Source: Pararge aegeria
Taxonomy: Eukaryota > Arthropoda > Insecta > Lepidoptera > Nymphalidae
Assembly (NCBI RefSeq): GCF_905163445.1
Contig: NC_053191.1
Coordinates: 992,001 to 1,056,000, forward strand
Direction of reading: 5' to 3'
DNA: 64,000 bases
Numbering within the stretch: the first letter of the stretch is position 1; every line of letters begins with the position of its first letter. The notes beneath the pieces were generated by a model that had not been told where the DNA came from, did no database searches, and saw nothing but the letters and a program-made list of their open reading frames with translations. Positions 11,515 through 23,400 of the stretch are shown piece after piece. Made by a program: the position numbers and the translations under genes.

Positions 11515-12165
11515 AGACTTTCGCCAAATTGAATTAATAACCGAATGCAAGAACTGATATTCCGGGACAGTCCTTTAAACACGCAAAGCTTGTTCACCGT
11601 AGACATCGATGCTGCGATGCTTCTCCAGTATCAGTGGTTTTTTTCTAGTAAATGGGGGAATTTGAACCTCCTTTGGGGGTATCAGTGGATTTACTCACAA
11701 ACCCTGCTGGATGTAGTTATTTGTGGTTGAATCTTGTTACCGATACTTATTAAATTATATCACGTTTCTCTTTGCGTTCGCGTTTATTACCGACATATTC
11801 GTTTACAAATTTATAAACGTTCCTATTTGTAACTAAATTCCAATATTGCTGCTTTTTATAATTCAGTAAATTGTTAGTAAAAGTCTAAATCTAGGGATGT
11901 ACACCGATTTCTATCTGGTTTATTTTTATACGGCAAGGCGTTTTGCCAGCGGGTGCATGACAAACGTTACTAACTTTGGTTAAATAGTTTTTAAGTATCT
12001 TCAAGTATATGAATTACTGTGAAAGCGATTAATAATAATTGTGATGAAAACAGTTTCCTCGTAACATTCAATTTAGTAAGAGGATAATAATTAAAAGAAT
12101 TTCTCATTGTCAAGCCATTACCACTACTGGATAATGTTTGTGTGATGATGTATTCTAAGTATTAA
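11515..12165. other. non-coding, no feature recognised
   Basis: AT-rich sequence between two repeat blocks. No gene or repeat was recognised with confidence. Confidence 0.3.
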
Positions 12166-12169
12166 TGTA

Positions 12170-13128
12170 TATCTATATATATAAAAGAGAAAGTGTGTGG
12201 GTATGTTCCGTATAGGCTCCGAAACGTCTGGACCAATTTCAATGAAACTTTCAGGGAATCTCCGGATTGACCGTAATCCTGTAAAGTTTTTTGACGATCG
12301 GAGCACTCCTATTTTTGAATTGTCAAATTCAGCTTTTATTTACTATGATGATATTCTATTGTTGGGTGTACATGGGTGTAGATAATGATCTTCACTCGCT
12401 CGAGAAGAGAATAGAAGAGAATGAATACGGAGAGAAATAAATGATTTAATATATTATAAGAAAGAAAGAAAGATAGAAAAACTTTATTTGGATATACACA
12501 CACTAGAATTAAAATACAACTTAATAGTCTACACAACAATATAGGAACGGTGTGATCCCAAAATGGTCTTCACTCAGCATGTTTGCATTGCCTGTTAAGA
12601 CACAGCGCTGATCTTCCGTGAAGCCAGACGTTACGTTTGGACGGTAGGCACTGTCAGAGCGACGCTTAAAAACTGTGGGTACAATAATACAATTTAAAAG
12701 TAATATATCATTAAAAAATAAGAATTGTAATAATAAATAAAAAATAATATAAAAGATTTGTATACAATATTTTGTTACGATCGAACCGATAAAAAAAATA
12801 AAAATAATAAACACACTTAGGCACCATTGTTCAAATGTTTTGTTGTTGGAAAAGATACTCTCTTAATTTCTTTTTAAAAGAGAGTTTAGACATGCTAATG
12901 TCTCTTAATGGCGGAGGTAGGTCGTTCCAACATTTAGTAGCCGCGAATTTAAAACTACCACGAAAAGCAGCCTTAAAATGTCGCGGCATTTTAAGGGTCC
13001 ATGTGCGATTTGACCTTGTATCCAAACTTTTCAGCCATTATGAGACTTAAATTAAAAATTTAATGATGTAAGTTTATTGTTTAAATAAAATAAAGCAAAA
13101 TCTAGCCCGGCGAAGCGGGCTGGGTACG
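12170..13128 (+). mobile_element. Helitron-like element interrupted by a nested LINE
   Basis: The outer element runs TATATATAAAAGAGAAAGTG, GGGTATGTTCCGTATAGGC, then AGCCCGGCGAAGCGGGCTGGG. The last block is a GC hairpin followed by TACGCTTGT. An uninterrupted relative is at 54378-54785. In this copy a 579-bp block (12458-13036) sits between two copies of ATTAT. Confidence 0.65.
12458..13036 (-). mobile_element. 5'-truncated LINE nested in the Helitron-like element
   Basis: On the minus strand the frame at 12831-13025 encodes FKAAFRGSFKFAATKCWNDL and PPPLRDISMSKLSFKKKLRE, the C-terminal region of a non-LTR retrotransposon polyprotein as I recognise it. A 3' UTR follows and ends in a CTTTCTTTCTT tail. 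The insert is flanked by ATTAT at 12453-12457 and 13037-13041, consistent with target-site duplication. The intact relative of the host element at 54378 lacks it. Confidence 0.65.
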
Positions 13129-13136
13129 CTTGTTAT

Positions 13137-13250
13137 TCATAAAAATAATCATCAGTCATCTTAGTACCCATAACACAAGCTACGCTTACTTTGGGGCTAG
13201 ATGGTGATGTGTGTATTGTCGTAGTATATTTATTATTTATTTATTACCAC
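13137..13250 (+). repeat. tRNA-derived SINE (family I), 3' fragment
   Basis: Begins in ATCATCAGTCATCTTAGTAC, includes CACAAGCTACGCTTACTTTG and the GGGGCTAGATGG block, and ends in a TTTATTATTTATTTATT tail. Confidence 0.65.
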
Positions 13251-13490
13251 CCACTCACTACAGGGCACGGATGTCCACTAGAACCCAGAAGGGCTTAGGC
13301 CGTAGGTCGGTCTCGAACTCGGTCCAAAAGGATGTTGAAGTGGTATATATAATGTATAATGGGCTCACACCGCCTTAATTTTCCATTATAATACTCCACT
13401 GCTAGAGTAAAGGCTTTCCCATGGCAGGATTTACCCATAATCCCCGCGCTGGGCAGACGGGCACAGCACAGCACAGAGGAAAACGGCATT
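13250..13490 (-). repeat. SINE-like family III, partial and diverged
   Basis: Minus-strand relative of the family III elements: CCACTCACTACAGGGCACGG, then AACCCAGAAGGGCTTAGGCCG. The right half (about 13370-13490) carries AAGGCTTTCCCATGGCAGG and CTGGGCAGACGGGC, which may be another repeat fused to it. Confidence 0.4.
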
Positions 13491-13559
13491 CTAATCTGCT
13501 TTCAGCGCTACACTGATGCACAATTGCTTAACCAATGCAATTCAATTTTTTAAAGTGAA

Positions 13560-13790
13560 AACTTATTTTGGCGCACTGCACAAATATTTTTCCGTAGGTA
13601 GTAAGTAAGGCTTGGCTTTGACGGCCGATTGGCGCAGTGGGCAGATCGTAAACTCGGGACCGCCGAGTGTGCCCGAGAGAGAAAGATACAGTCAGCTGCT
13701 ATTCGCTGCCGCCGTGTTTAGTATATTCAATTCATACCTAACAATCGTCTTTGTGAATGTAATAGTTATTATTTTTAAATAAATATTTTG
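13560..13790 (+). repeat. dispersed repeat family E with an inserted SINE head
   Basis: Shares AAACTTATTTTG, CCGTAGGTAGTAAGTAAGG, a CGCCGAGTGTGCCCGAG-like block and AGAAAGATACAGTCAGCTGC with 45178-45360. Between the first two and the rest, this copy has a short tRNA-SINE head (GACGGCCGATTGGCGCAGTG) that the other copy lacks. Confidence 0.55.
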
Positions 13791-13799
13791 ACGATTAGT

Positions 13800-14376
13800 T
13801 GGTTTAGATCGTGAGGTTAGTGTGTTACCTACTCTATTATATTATCTTAAAACTGCATACATATTGTTTTCCTATTTCATAATATAGAATAAAACGTATA
13901 GATTTTATAGGCACGAGGAATGGCAACTCACTGTGATAGTTTTGATTATATTAGTACAGGAGTTGGCGTAACTGGAACCTGGTCTTATAAACATTTTGTA
14001 CATTCTTATATATTTGCAATAACTAACCTCATTAATTATGTAAGCAGGTATTCATTTTTGGTTTAAAGGTCGCTGGTACCTATAAAACAGTGAAACCTGA
14101 TAAAGGCACCAACAACCAAATCTTATGTTTTAAGAAGTTTTGTTTATATATCTTACATACAATGTTTTTTTTTATATATACTTAATCTAGAACTCTGCGT
14201 ACAAACTATTTTTGGTCTAAATAAAGTTTATTATTACTATTAAAGATTACAAAAAACACAGTTATTGTTTTACTTCTACCGTGCGGTCTCAAGCACAATC
14301 TTTTTTTTGCCTTGGTGGAATCCTGGTGTTGTGTTATGACTTAAACCTGGAGTATAAAATTAAATATTTTTTGCAG
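13800..14376. other. non-coding sequence before the first located CaMKK exon
   Basis: AT-rich with no recognised gene. The last 30 bases (TTAAATATTTTTTGCAG) make a good splice acceptor ending at 14376. Confidence 0.3.
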
Positions 14377-14457
14377 ACATTCCGCAGTGGACGTGGTCGC
14401 GGGGGAGGCAAGAGATCGTGACGTCACCAAAACATGGCAGCCATCAGACAGTGACAG
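14377..14457 (+). CDS. CaMKK: CaMKK candidate N-terminal coding exon
   Basis: Bounded by a good acceptor (TTTTTTGCAG) and a donor (CAG|GTGAAA). One of three frames is open across all 81 bases and gives HSAVDVVAGEARDRDVTKTW then QPSDSD. It ends with two bases (AG) that join the first base of the next exon at 16767 to give Arg, so the phases agree. There is no in-frame ATG, so at least one further upstream exon is needed. Assignment rests on phase, splice sites and GC content; the family's N-terminus is poorly conserved. Confidence 0.55.
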
Positions 14458-17400
14458 GTGAAACAAGATTTTTGTAATTCTTCCGAACAGTAGCTATCAT
14501 GGCTATATTGTTCTTGGTATTTACTTGTTATTACTAAGTCTCGGCTGTCTGTCCGTCTGTCACCAGGCTTTATATCATGAGCTGTGATAATTAGTGTTAT
14601 AAATTTAAAATGCATTTAAAAATTTTTGACTGACAGGATTTAAACATGCGACTTTCTGGCAATCGCGGCCTGAGCGCTTTAACCACTAAGCTACGGGTCT
14701 CCTACCGCATCTCCAAATTAGTATACCTTCAGCCTATGGAGGGTAGAGGTAAGGAGAGTCATCTTATATGGGAGAAAAGTTGAAAAAGTGTCCAGTTGTT
14801 GCGCTAAATAACAGTTCAAAAATCCTCCACAATGGCGCTGGTGGATGCACAGGGTATGGTATGAATGTAGCAATCGTAGATGAATTGAAGTATGCCGAGT
14901 TAAAATATTTAATGTCATTATCGACTAAAGTAGTTAATTATTGAGAATTTCAACAACTTACGTTGTACAAAATATTGTGGTAAATATAACCTTACTTCCT
15001 TGTATCTCCATACTTCCTTGTTTATTTTTCAAGCCTACTCTAACAATATTTATATTTGGCGCTTCTTTTAAGAGTTACCCTGATGCAAATGTGGCGCCAT
15101 CCTAATTTAATACATTTTGACGACACTTTTTCATATACACAGATGACTCTCCTTACCTCTACCCTCCATACTTCAGCCTTATAGCAACTGTATTTAATGA
15201 GACAGTTGAGTGTCTCCTCTCACTTTACTAAGTACGTGTCGAGTAGCGTAGGTATTATGCGCGTGTTGGTATTTTATGTTCAACAGGGTTGTCAACAGTT
15301 AGAATATTTTGAATTCATTTGTATGGAAAAATAAATATGCTTCTTTCGATTCAATATTTTTACCTTATGAAATATATTTCGTAACTCCGTTACACGTTGT
15401 ACATTGTTGCAGTTTAGTATATATTTAATATTAAATTAAATCAAAACATCTTTTTTCACGCCTATCCTAGGACCTTATGAAACGTTTTAACATATATATT
15501 TGCATTACTGTTAGGTAATGGTAAAAGCTACACTCGCAACGAGTACTTTGTTACAAAATTGTAACGTAAAGTTGATACAACATTTTTATAGTTAATGGCA
15601 AACTTTTAATGTTTCCTCCGAGCTCAGAGCTGATATTGAAGCATACAAGTTTAAAAGGGCTGTAACTATCGGCCCATTATGTCGTGAAACGGTTCGCCAG
15701 TCTGCTTCCACGTCTTTTATATTTTCCGATGCCGATACACAATAGCGAACGAGTCCCGTAGATATTGAACCTACGCGAAATATAACGAAAGGCAATATAT
15801 TAAAGGTACTGAATTTTACAAAATAGGTTGAAACAAGGAAAATATTATTAAACAATATACTTTTGCCCGCGGCTTTTCTTGAATCCTGCGGGCACTTTAC
15901 ATTTTCCAGGGATAAAAAGCAGCTTATGTGCTAATCCAGGGTATTGATATATAGATTGAGCAATTGTTAAGTTAAGGTTTACCATAAAAACTATTCTATA
16001 ATACACAATACCTGTCGTCTTCCTTCCTTCGGCTTCACTTTCACTTTCTTTTCGTTGTTAGAATTACATATCATTTGCTTTGTCAGTGACGGAGAACATC
16101 GTGAGGAAACCTGATGCATGAGAGTTCTCGATGGTGTTCTCAAAAGCTTGTGAAGTGCGCCAATCAACACTTAGCTAGCGTGGTGGACTACGGCCCTAAA
16201 CCATCTCATTCTGAGTGGAGACCCGTGCCCTGTAGTGGGCCGGTAATGAGTTGATATCATGATACCGGTGGTAGAATCAGTACAAACAGTCATACTTGAC
16301 GTTTCAAAAGTTTTATAATATAAGCATATATTCAAGCTCATTGCTCTTGAATTTGGCTGGCTCGTTTTTTTTTACGCAAAGTATCAGCCTGGCTGTTCAG
16401 TGCGGAAATGCAACCAGTGATTATTTATTTATTTCTTTATTAAATAAAATATTAAATAAATAATATACTACGACAATACACACATCGCCATCTAGCCCCA
16501 AAGTAAGCGAAGCTTGTGTTATGGGTACTAAGATGATTGATGATATTGTTATGAATAATATACATAATTACAGACAAACACCTAGACACTGAAAAACATT
16601 TATGTTCATCACACAAACATTTTCCAGTTGTGGGAATCGGTGGTTAAGTCACCACAAACAGATATAGACTTTGACTAGTCAGCTTAGTTATAAGTTTATT
16701 TGAATAAAATTATCATTTTCTTGAATCATTTAAATAATAATTTTAATCCTTTATCTGTCATGCCAGGTTATCAGCATACTCGACGGACCGCTCGTCTCTT
16801 TTGCGCTCTCACGCGGCCAAGTCGGCTGAGTGCAGTGGACAGGGCTCGCCCAAAGCCAGGAGGATACCCAGGGAGTCGCGGAGAGTGTCCCTCGCGCAGG
16901 CCTCGGGATACGTGCAGCTCAACCAATACAGACTCCTCGAACCGATTGGTCAGGTAAGATGAAATGGATAGGCTTATAAGGTATCGCACGACAGGTCTGC
17001 GACAGGCGTAAAAATTTTTGCTGTCAAACGTCACTTTTGTATTTTGTTTGTATGCAAAAGATCGCGTGATTTACGTCTGTCGCAAGCCTGTTGTGAGATA
17101 CGTTTTGACCCTGAACACTCCAACATCTTTTTTTATCATAGATAATAACTCAATGGATGTATCTAGTAATAGTAGAAGTTTTTAGTAGTAGAGTTTAAAG
17201 CGGTGATAGCCTAGTAGTTATAGATTGGGAGGGTTATTAGACAGGCACGTCCCAGGCACGCACCACTAACTCAGTGTTTTGGAGGGTTTTGATTTAAGCA
17301 ATTAAAATATGACATGCTTTTACGGTGAAGGAAAACATCGCAAGGGAACCTGCATGCCTGACGGTGTGTAGACTTCCAATCCAATCTTGGCCAGTGTCGT

Positions 17401-20400
17401 GGACTATGGCCTAATCCCTCCTCATTCTGAGTACCCCACGCCCTATAATAGGACGGTATTGGGTAAGTCCGTAGTTTTAACGTTTTATTACAATTCCCGT
17501 AGGATCCGTTTGGTTTCTCTGGGTTAAAAATTAGCATATGCTACTTAGTACTTAATACAATACAATACATACATAATACATAAGCACACACGCACACACA
17601 CACACACCCACACACCCACACACACCCACACGCCCACACACACCCACACACACACGCAGTCATACAAGCACACTAACACACAAAAGACATATATATACAC
17701 AAAAGACACACAATTTTTTTGAAACTTTTGTATAATCCGTGTAATATGTGTGCTGTGTTAGCTTATTCATCGCATTAGTCTAGGATTGTAAAAATTATAT
17801 AAATGAATGATAAACAAACTTTTTTTTTTATTTACAGGGTTCATACGGTATCGTCAAGTTAGCCTACAGCGAAGAAGATGATACACATTATGTGAGTTAA
17901 TTTGTATTTATAGAAAAATCTTATTAGAGTATTAAGGATTGCTTTAACGATAAATGGGCTGTGAATTGCTTTAACTTCATAGCTAAATATTACTTGACTG
18001 TGTGATGGTTGTAACAAAAAAAACCCAACTAAGTTCGCTGTGGACTCTTCTTGGACCAGGGTGGATTTTGAATCCTCGTAGCTTTACCTGCAGTTTGTTC
18101 TCCTCTTTTTTTTCTTGTTGTAAGGTTGCCTGGCAGAGATCGCTACCAAGCAAAGGCCTAGGCTACAAGGCCTTTTGTATTCTGCTTCTATTTGTATGTT
18201 TCTGTTTTCTTGTATGTATTTTTATGAGTCTCTATTCTTGTATATATCTTTTACTTCATGTGGTGTGGTTACAAAACGCGAACTTAATGCTTAAGCATTT
18301 TCTACCGCCGACCTTGATTTTCTTTTAACTCTTTATTTGTTCACCACAAAATAAAAGATGAATAGAAATGCTTAATTCAAATTCAAAATTAGATGGAAGT
18401 AGAATACAAAAGGCGGCCTTATCGCTTATAAACAAAAAGCTCAAATTAACTATCGACTTACCAAAAACGGACATTTATTAGTAATATCTGCATATCGTCT
18501 GCGAAAGGTGCAGAACTCCTTTGTGGGGTTGAGTATACGTTTTTACAACATGATTCCTAAGGGAATACTTGACCTACCAATGCATACATTTAAAAAATGT
18601 GTAAAAACGCATCTAGTACAGCGAGGTTATTATACATTTGATGAATTCCTCAATGACAAGTTAGATTGGAAGCAGCTAGCCTCGCTCTCATCTCCCGCAA
18701 GATAGTAAAATGATTGTAAATGTTGATGTTGGAAAAGAGCAACTACTGAGTGTCTTGCCGGCTCTTCTCGGTAGAATCTGCTTTCCGAACCGGTGGTAGA
18801 GTCACACAAACATGCATACTTGACGTTTCAAAAGTGCTTATAAACTAGCCCTACTTGAAATAAATGAATTTGAATTTGATTTTGAAGCGATCTCTGCCAG
18901 GCAACCTTTGGATTAGGACTACGTGAGCGAGAACCAATAGTTGGTATAAAATTATAAACCTACATTCAAATAGTTGAATACAAATACACAAAGCACATTG
19001 CACAAATGCGAAAACTTGCAAGGGAGTGGAGACCAATTTTCTCCGTCCAGAAAGTCCAGATTGGTATTGACATTTTCTGTCAATAAACTTTAAGCAGTGT
19101 CAAGTAACAAATGGTCCAAAAATGAACCAAGGATCTAGAGTTCTATCCACGGACGTACTAACTACTAGACCAACCTGCCGTATTTGGTTGCTTTTCAATT
19201 AGAGAATATCCAGATTAAATTAAATACGTGCGTAACCACGTTAATGGCACATATAGTTTGGGTAGGTCATTACGGAGTAAAATTACATTTTGCTAGTTAA
19301 TTGATACATATTCGCAGCTCGCACGTGAAATCCTATAGAATAACACTATTAATACATGATTAAAATAAATAATGAATAAACTTTTATTGGAAACCGAAGA
19401 TGAAAAGTAGTTACAGAGATGTAAACGCTTTAGAGCAATCTCTATCTTTTCTATTGTATTCGTATCTTTGGGTACAAGTTGTTTATATTTTTTTTTATTC
19501 CAAGTTAGTCTTTTACTGCAATCTCGGTGAGTAAGTGACATTAGTCTCGGTGAGTAAGTCTATCATGGAAGTGGGCTAAACTGTTAGAGCTATGGCGGTT
19601 TTACAACCCACTAGTGGTCGCAAATTTGAACATTATTAAGATTTTACTGTCAAAGGCTATACTTTTTTAATCACACAATTCGCCAAGGCTACACTGTATT
19701 TTTGCGTGCTTTCTATTTCCTAACGAATTATTTGTGCGAAGAATATTTTTCAGTGTCTGGACATTGATTAAATTTGTTAATTTGTATATTATACGTATTC
19801 AAGTATATTATTTATAAAAATAGTCATCTTAGTACCCATAACACAAGCTATGCTTACTTTGGGACTAGATGGCTGTGTTTGTATTAAATTAGGTACAAGT
19901 AGTATATTTATTTATTATTATAATTATTAAGTTTGCGTTCCAGTGTATTTATTTACTTTGTCTTATAAGTACGGCAGGGCCACTTACACTAACTACATAA
20001 TTTATGGATAACTATAAGACAAATGATGACATAAATATTACAAAAGACATGATATTAATATAGTGTACTATAGTGATACTCTGCGACTAATGCAGTAAAG
20101 GTCATTCAATATTCTCATAGTATCTCAACAATTCACGGAACAATGCTGTCCACCCGTCATGGAATAGATCCCATTAAGCCTTGCTATCCAAGAGCGCATT
20201 GAATGGCGACAATGAACGCGGTATAGGTGCCATGCTTCTTGCAACAGTGTTACAGGAAGGGACCACGAATATTTTTTGACGTGACAACGTCTTATAATTC
20301 GATGGAGCCGGCTGCACGCACGAAAAAACATGACGTATGCGGCGTTACCTCGCCCTGAGGCGTTCCATTCAAGGCTTGAAGTGCAAGCGAGAGCGCGGAA

Positions 20401-23400
20401 CGAGCGACAAAGAGGCACAGTCGGCCTCCGCGTTCGACATCTGTCTCTCTCCTACTTGAGTGAGCGATGCGTCCGCGTGGACAGCTTCTATATAACAATA
20501 CATTTACATGTTTCGGCAAGGATGAAGTGCAGTGAAAAGTGAATGTGGTGTCAATTGTTTATAGCAACGATAATATCTATCAAACAAATAAAATTAAAAT
20601 TTTCTTTTGAAAAATGCTACCATTCTATCAGTATTTTCTTACGACGTTGCCACGTTCAACTATCGTCAGTAAGCCGACTTTACAGACAACCAATCGTGAA
20701 AGAAGGTTATTGTCTTTTGGGGCACGTATACAACACAGTTGGTTATGAAGATATAAATTACTTTTACAGATATGATTGCAGTCAAAGGCTTATTTGTCGT
20801 AGAGTGAAAATAAAACTTCATGATATGGAGAGAGGCGGGTAGTATGCAGCGACTTTTGTTTAACAAACAAACGGACAATAGTAAATTACTCGTAATTACT
20901 GTAATAGTTCAGTACTTACAGTAATTTGTGTTTTACCTTTTTTCATACGATAAGGGAAGCACTAGCGTTGAATCCATTAAAATGTCGTTAACTATAGTAA
21001 AGTTGTTTTTAAACTATCTTCAAATAAATAAATAATTGTGAAATTATCTAAACGCATTTCAATGTTGTGGAAGAAAAACCTCCGACTTTAAAGGTATTAT
21101 TTATTGGGCTCCGGCAACGTTTTGTTTATATATCATCATCATCATTTCAACCAATTGACGTACACTGCTGGACTTAGGTCTTTTGTAGGGAGTTCCACAA
21201 TACACGGTCCTGGGCCGCTTGCATTCAGCGGCTCTCAGCGAATTTGGTAGTATATTTATTTAATGTCATATAGAATCTTGTATTGGAGCAGAGCTGCTGA
21301 CATAAAAACTATATTTACACTTATTACAGAAAAGAGCTGTGCGATCGATATATAAACTGAGATCACGCGAATCCCTCCGTGCCAAATTTTAAGAAATAAA
21401 TATACTTACAATATATATATATATAATAAAACAAAACATTAGTATCTAATTTTAAACAAAAAGTGGATTTAAACAATCGACTTACTAGAAACGGACATAA
21501 ATTCGTGGTATTTGCATACCGTCTGAGTAAATTTGGTATTTGCTTTTTTAACATTATACCGAAGGTCATATTAGATCAACCTTTACTTAAATTTTAACTA
21601 TGTATTAAAACACATTAAAACAATCGTGGTTACTACACGATTGATGAATTCCTTAACGACAAGGCTGCTTGGATGCTTCCAAGCAGCCTTGTCGTTAAGG
21701 AATTCATCAATCGTGTAGTAACCACGATTGTTTTAATGTGTTTTAATACATAGTTAAAATACATAGTTAAAAGCCACTCCGCTATCGTCACTCACAAGAT
21801 AGTAAAATTTTATTACATCATATGGTTTAAACCATAAAATTATGTAGGAAAAGATCAATCTGCTGAGCTTCTTGCCGGCTCATCTCGGTAAAACCTGCCT
21901 TTCGAACAGGTAGTAGAGTCAGTACAAACAGACTGCCTTGACGTTTCAAAAGTGCTTATAAACTAGGCCTACTTGAAATAAATGAATTTTGAACTTTCAT
22001 ACTTCCTAACAGATTAGTCAGCCGCCATCTTAGACTGCATCATCACTTACTACTAGAAAATTGCAACGAAGGGTAACTTTTAGTGTAAAACAAACGTTTA
22101 TTTTGTCCAGGCGATGAAGATTCTCTCAAAACGCAAGCTGATGCGGCGAGCTGGTCTGTTCGGCAGAACACCTCCCAGGAAGACAGGTCCCGGCCCGCCT
22201 CCAGACCCCCTGCAGAGGATTTACCGAGAAATAGCTGTGCTCAAGAAACTGGACCACCCGAACGTTGTGAAACTTGTGGAGGTACGTTTGTGTAGATTAA
22301 TAAACATACAAAATTTTCATCATCATCATCATATATTATGAAAATTAAGCTTAATTTGCTATACTCCGCGAAAAGCAGGAGAATCTCTATAGTGTAATTT
22401 ATTAATTTATTTATTGTAAAGCCAACATCTCCTTGGGATGCTCCGGTTTCGAAGCGCAACGTGCGTAGAGGGTACAATGTTGACTTTACAATGAATAATT
22501 GATAACTTAACTATTATTCATTGTAAAGCCAACATCTCCTTGGGATGCTCCGGTTTCGAAGCGCAACGTGCGTAGAGGGTACATTGTTGACTTTACAATG
22601 AATAATTGTTAACTTAACTATTATTCATTGTAAAGCCAACATCTCCTTGGGATGCTCCGGTTTCGAAGCGCAACATGCGTAGAGGGTACATTGTTGACTT
22701 TACAATGAATAATTGTTAACTTAACTATTATTCATTGTAAAGCCAACATCTCCTTGGGATGCTCCGGTTTCGAAGCGCAACGTGCGTAGAGGGTACATTG
22801 TTGACTTTACAATGAATAATTGTTAACTTAACTATTATTCATTGTAAAGCCAACATCTCCTTGGGATTCTCCGGTTTCGAAGCGCAACATGCGTAGAGGG
22901 TACATTGTTGACTTTACAATGAATAATTGTTAACTTAACTATTATTCATTGTAAAGCCAACATCTCTTTGGGATGCTCCGGTTTCGAAGCGCAACGTGCG
23001 TAGAGGGTACATTGTTGACTTTACAATGATTAATTGTTAACTTAACTATTATTCATTGTAAAGTCAACATCTCCTGAGGATGCTCCGGTTTCGGAGCGAA
23101 ACGTGCGTACAGGGTACATTGCCGAAGATCTGTTTGGTGTGGAGTATAAAGATTGAAGAAGTTATAAATTACACCATACAGATTCTCCTGCTTTTCGCGG
23201 AGTATAGCAATCTCAGAATGAGAAGGTAAACCCTTCTCATTCTCTCGGCCGTCGTGCACTACGCTGACCAAGTCCTGCTCCAGTATGGATTGGAATTAAA
23301 AGATTAATTACTGTGATAACTTAAAGAAACTATACCTTATAGTATAGCTTATGAAGATCTGGAGCATCGACGTCTGCTCGTAAGATTTGGCACATGGTGA

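Noticed and set aside
14626..14710. possible tRNA gene
   Set aside because: Box A and B-like sequences are present but the acceptor stem does not pair; it fits a SINE head.
16775..16953. alternative acceptor TATCAG for the CaMKK linker exon
   Set aside because: Possible, but it breaks the phase match with the upstream exon at 14377; kept only as an alternative.
20125..20842. overlapping short frames around the CpG island
   Set aside because: They arise from GC-rich sequence with few stops on both strands; none has splice context or recognisable content.
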